Source: Flavobacterium luteolum (lineage in GTDB: Bacteria; Bacteroidota; Bacteroidia; Flavobacteriales; Flavobacteriaceae). Taken from it: a stretch of 64,000 nt of DNA. The notes beneath the pieces are model-generated. The model was not told the DNA's origin. It did no database searches and worked only from the letters and a program-made list of their open reading frames with translations. Below, one piece after another: positions 61,374 to 64,000 of this stretch (position 1 is its first letter; every line of letters starts with the position of its first letter). A program made the position numbers and the translations under genes. Location of the stretch: the NCBI RefSeq assembly GCF_027111275.1, contig NZ_CP114286.1, forward strand, positions 3,706,501-3,770,500. The letters run 5' to 3'.

Positions 61374-62237
61374 ATGAGTTTACCTTTTTATATAGTTGAT
61401 GTTTTCGCCGATAAAAAATATGCTGGAAATCAGCTGGCGGTTTTTATGGACGCGGAAAATTTAAGTACAGCACAAATGCAGCAGATGGCTCGTGAAATTA
61501 ATTTTGCAGAAAGCACATTTGTAACCAAACTGGATAAAGCCAATAATAAAGCAGAAATTAGAATTTTTACCCCAGCTCACGAAATGCAGTTTGCGGGACA
61601 TCCAATAATTGGAACTTCTTGGGTTTTGATGAATAAGATCTTTGAAAATGCTTCTAATGAAATAAAATTAGAGGTGCCAATTGGACCAATTTCAATCAAT
61701 AAATCAGATGATTTGATTTGGTTGAAAGCGGCTCAGCCAAAGTTTTGGGATACTTTTTCTAAAATAGATTTTACTTTTTTTAGCAACTTGAAAGTAAGTG
61801 ATTTCGAAAATCAGTTTCCAATTCAGGAAGTCACAACTGGAAGTGCCTTTGTAATGGTTGGATTAAGCAGTAAAAGAGCCTTGGAGAATTTGGTTTTGGA
61901 TAAAGATAAAGCTGATGAATGGATGAAACAGCACTGCAAAACAGACCACAGAGGTTTATACTTTTATTATTTGGAAGGAGAAAAATTGTTCAGCAGAATG
62001 TTGTGTATTGAACATAATCAACTGGTGGAAGATGCTGCAACGGGAAGCGCCAGTACTTGTTTACAGGCTTTTTTATTAAAATATCATAAACCTGAATTTG
62101 AATTGACAAATCATCAAGGAGATTACATCGGCCGTCCATCTGAGATTTATTTTAATGGAAAACTAAACGGAGAACAATTCGATATTAAAATAGGAGGAAA
62201 AGCTCAGTTTGTGGCTAAAGGAGAGTGGGAAGCTTAG
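61374..62237 (+). CDS. PhzF-family isomerase
   Basis: Started at ATG 61374 the protein has 287 residues; the frame to 61347 adds nine Lys-rich residues. The two-fold repeated fold shows YIVDVFADKKYAGNQLAVF, the catalytic Glu in NFAESTFV, AGHPIIGTSWVL and EDAATGSASTCL. PhzF proteins catalyse proton shifts on small metabolites; true phenazine synthesis requires other genes that are absent here. Substrate is unknown. Confidence 0.9.
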   Translation: MSLPFYIVDVFADKKYAGNQLAVFMDAENLSTAQMQQMAREINFAESTFVTKLDKANNKAEIRIFTPAHEMQFAGHPIIGTSWVLMNKIFENASNEIKLEVPIGPISINKSDDLIWLKAAQPKFWDTFSKIDFTFFSNLKVSDFENQFPIQEVTTGSAFVMVGLSSKRALENLVLDKDKADEWMKQHCKTDHRGLYFYYLEGEKLFSRMLCIEHNQLVEDAATGSASTCLQAFLLKYHKPEFELTNHQGDYIGRPSEIYFNGKLNGEQFDIKIGGKAQFVAKGEWEA

Positions 62238-62383
62238 GAATTAGAAAATAGAAGAAGGAGTCAAGAAGCAAGAAAAAAAGAGTAAGATATTAGAAATACA
62301 ATAAAAAATATAGAGAAAAATTAAAGATAAAAGAGAAATCTTTCTTTTTGGTTCTTTTTTCTATTCTCTTAAAAAAAAGAAAT

Positions 62384-64000
62384 ATGAAATTAAACTGCCG
62401 ACATAAAATAATCATTTTGTTAGTGTTATTTGCTGCTCAGTTTTCGATTGCGCAAAAGAAAAATGAAACCATTGGAACCGAAACTGTAAACGTAGTAAAA
62501 CCTTATTCGCCGACTATTTCAGATGCTTTTAAAGTGAAAGAAACGCCTTCGCTTGACGATAGCGGAAATCAGCCGAAGGAAGTTATTAAGTACAGTATTT
62601 TATCTGTTCCTGTGGCTTCTACTTTTACGCCTTCAAAAGGAAAAGCAGAAGGTGTTGAGAAAGCTAAAAAAGAAAAATTGTTTAATAATTATGCGACTTT
62701 AGGAGTTGGAAATTATGGCACTTTAAATGGAGAATTATTCGTAAATCAGGATTTAGGGTATAATGATTATGTGGCGGGAATGTTTCGTCATCATTCTTCT
62801 CAAGGCGGGATTAAAGATGTAGAATTGAATGATGAATTTTACGATACCGCAATAAATGTTGGTTACGGTCAAAATAACAGAGATAATAACTGGAACGTTG
62901 ATTTAGGATATCAAAATCAGATTTATAATTGGTATGGACTTCCATCAGATTTTGGCTCTACAATTCCAGATCAACGTTATGATTTGGTAAACAGCATTAA
63001 TCCAGATCATTCATATAACACAATTTGGCTTGGCGGAAATGCTGAATTTACAGAAAGTATTTTTAGTAAGCTTTCTGCGAAATTCACTCATTTTTCAGAT
63101 AGTTATTCTTCTTCTGAAAACAGATTTTATGTAAAGCCGACTTTTACTGTTGATGTAATGGATCAGGCAATTAAAACCAATGTAATTGTAGATCACGTAA
63201 GCGGTTCTTTCAAAAATAATTACTTCCAAGACAATACAGAAGCTTTAAAATACAGTTTTACCAATGTTGGAATTGAACCAAGTTTTGTAATTAATGAAAA
63301 TGAGTGGACATTAGAATTAGGAGCTGGAATCTATTATAGTGCAGATTCTGAAAATAGCGGCAATAAATTTTATTTCTATCCAAAAGTAAACGCTTCTTAT
63401 AAATTGGTTGGCGATTTGATGATTTTCTATACAGGGGTAAACGGTGGTTTAAATCAGAATTCTTATGCCGATTTTGTGACCGAAAATCCGTTTTTGTCTC
63501 CAACATTAAACATGCGTCCATCGAGCACACAATACAATGTTTTTGCTGGATTAAAAGGGAAACTGGCGAACAATGTCAATTATAACGTGACTGCTTCTTA
63601 TTTAAATGAAAAAGACAAAGCGCTGTTTAAAGCAAATGATTATACAGAAGTAGTTACAAATGAAGATTATGCTTTCGGAAACTCATTTGGAGTAGTTTAT
63701 GAAGATATTAGAACGTTCCGTTTCTATGGAGAATTAAAAGCTGATTTCTCTCAAAATGTAACTTTTGGAATCAACGGAACTTTTAATAGTTACAACACAG
63801 ACAATGTGGTTGAAGCTTGGAATTTGCCAACCATGAAATTAAGTTCGACTTTAGACGTTAATATTACAAAGCAGTGGTACGCTGGATTGAATGTATTTTA
63901 TGTTGGAGAAAGAAAAGATATGCAGATAAATACTTCTTTAGGAATCGATACTGCACCAATTACTTTAAAAAGCTATTTTGATGCGAATGCGCATGTAGGT
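62384..64000 (+). CDS. Outer-membrane beta-barrel protein, TonB-receptor-like, cut by window end
   Basis: The ATG at 62384 opens a frame of 539 codons that is still open at base 64000. A signal peptide ends near FSIAQ. The mature start, ETVNVVKPYSPTISDAFKV, is followed by many alternating strands (YATLGVGNYGTLNGELFV, TAINVGYGQ, WNVDLGYQNQ), as in TonB-dependent receptors without an evident plug. It follows the TPR and PhzF-family genes on the same strand. The missing C-terminus prevents a firm family call. Confidence 0.75.
   Translation, partial: MKLNCRHKIIILLVLFAAQFSIAQKKNETIGTETVNVVKPYSPTISDAFKVKETPSLDDSGNQPKEVIKYSILSVPVASTFTPSKGKAEGVEKAKKEKLFNNYATLGVGNYGTLNGELFVNQDLGYNDYVAGMFRHHSSQGGIKDVELNDEFYDTAINVGYGQNNRDNNWNVDLGYQNQIYNWYGLPSDFGSTIPDQRYDLVNSINPDHSYNTIWLGGNAEFTESIFSKLSAKFTHFSDSYSSSENRFYVKPTFTVDVMDQAIKTNVIVDHVSGSFKNNYFQDNTEALKYSFTNVGIEPSFVINENEWTLELGAGIYYSADSENSGNKFYFYPKVNASYKLVGDLMIFYTGVNGGLNQNSYADFVTENPFLSPTLNMRPSSTQYNVFAGLKGKLANNVNYNVTASYLNEKDKALFKANDYTEVVTNEDYAFGNSFGVVYEDIRTFRFYGELKADFSQNVTFGINGTFNSYNTDNVVEAWNLPTMKLSSTLDVNITKQWYAGLNVFYVGERKDMQINTSLGIDTAPITLKSYFDANAHVG

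Noticed and set aside
61374..62237. Phenazine biosynthesis
   Set aside because: PhzF-family proteins occur widely without phenazine genes, and none of the other phz genes is here.

Overview
The window is AT-rich chromosomal DNA from a member of the Bacteroidota, most likely a Flavobacterium. The evidence is the flavobacterial -7 promoter box (TAnnTTTG, often TATCTTTG or TATATTTG) in front of many genes, the family content (DUF5723, DUF6515, PUR/DUF3276, a 314-residue NusB, the MoxR/DUF58/DUF4350/DUF4129/SpoIIM/RDD cluster, the spoT-fur-purA order), and palindromic intergenic repeats containing TGTCAT(C/T)CTGA. No rRNA, tRNA, CRISPR array, prophage or insertion sequence was seen.

Layout. 0-9 kb: end of a sugar-phosphate isomerase, an archaemetzincin-like lipoprotein, a KdgF-like cupin, an MFS exporter, a cyclophilin-FKBP fusion, a small cytochrome c with a broken start, a Gre/Rnk-type factor, a candidate structured RNA, a thioredoxin-fold protein, three alpha/beta hydrolases, CsaA and a PUR-family protein. 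9-16 kb: housekeeping (ABC exporter, branched-chain amino acid dehydrogenase, NusB, YajC, YdeI-like protein, PepT). 16-23 kb: an exported formylglycine-generating enzyme, a DUF6515 protein, a porin O/P, a small barrel protein and a large arylsulfatase, which form a sulfatase maturation and uptake neighbourhood without SusC/SusD. 23-31 kb: PyrD, then a DUF3307 membrane protein plus SatD-family regulator with four operator-like palindromes at exactly 28-bp spacing, HMG-CoA lyase, a lipoprotein/DUF5723 pair and GuaB. 31-36 kb: a TetX-like flavin monooxygenase under a TetR regulator, an L,D-transpeptidase, a NUDIX hydrolase, PurA. 36-41 kb: Fur-family regulator, SpoT/RelA, a TrmH-type methyltransferase next to a 7-bp tandem repeat, an alkaline-phosphatase-fold enzyme. 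41-48 kb: the MoxR/DUF58 cluster. 49-57 kb: a surface-polysaccharide island (FemAB-like transferase, FdtB-like aminotransferase, Wzx flippase, four glycosyltransferases, FdtA-like ketoisomerase). 57-64 kb: an FtsE-like ATPase, a 1004-residue TPR protein, a PhzF-family protein and the start of an outer-membrane protein that runs off the window.

The most interesting signals are the SatD/DUF3307 module with its phased operator array, the structured RNA candidate at about 4790-4950, the face-to-face promoter palindrome between two glycosyltransferase genes at 53951-53967, and the TetX-like enzyme with its TetR. Family names come from reading the proteins and from memory; no database search was run.
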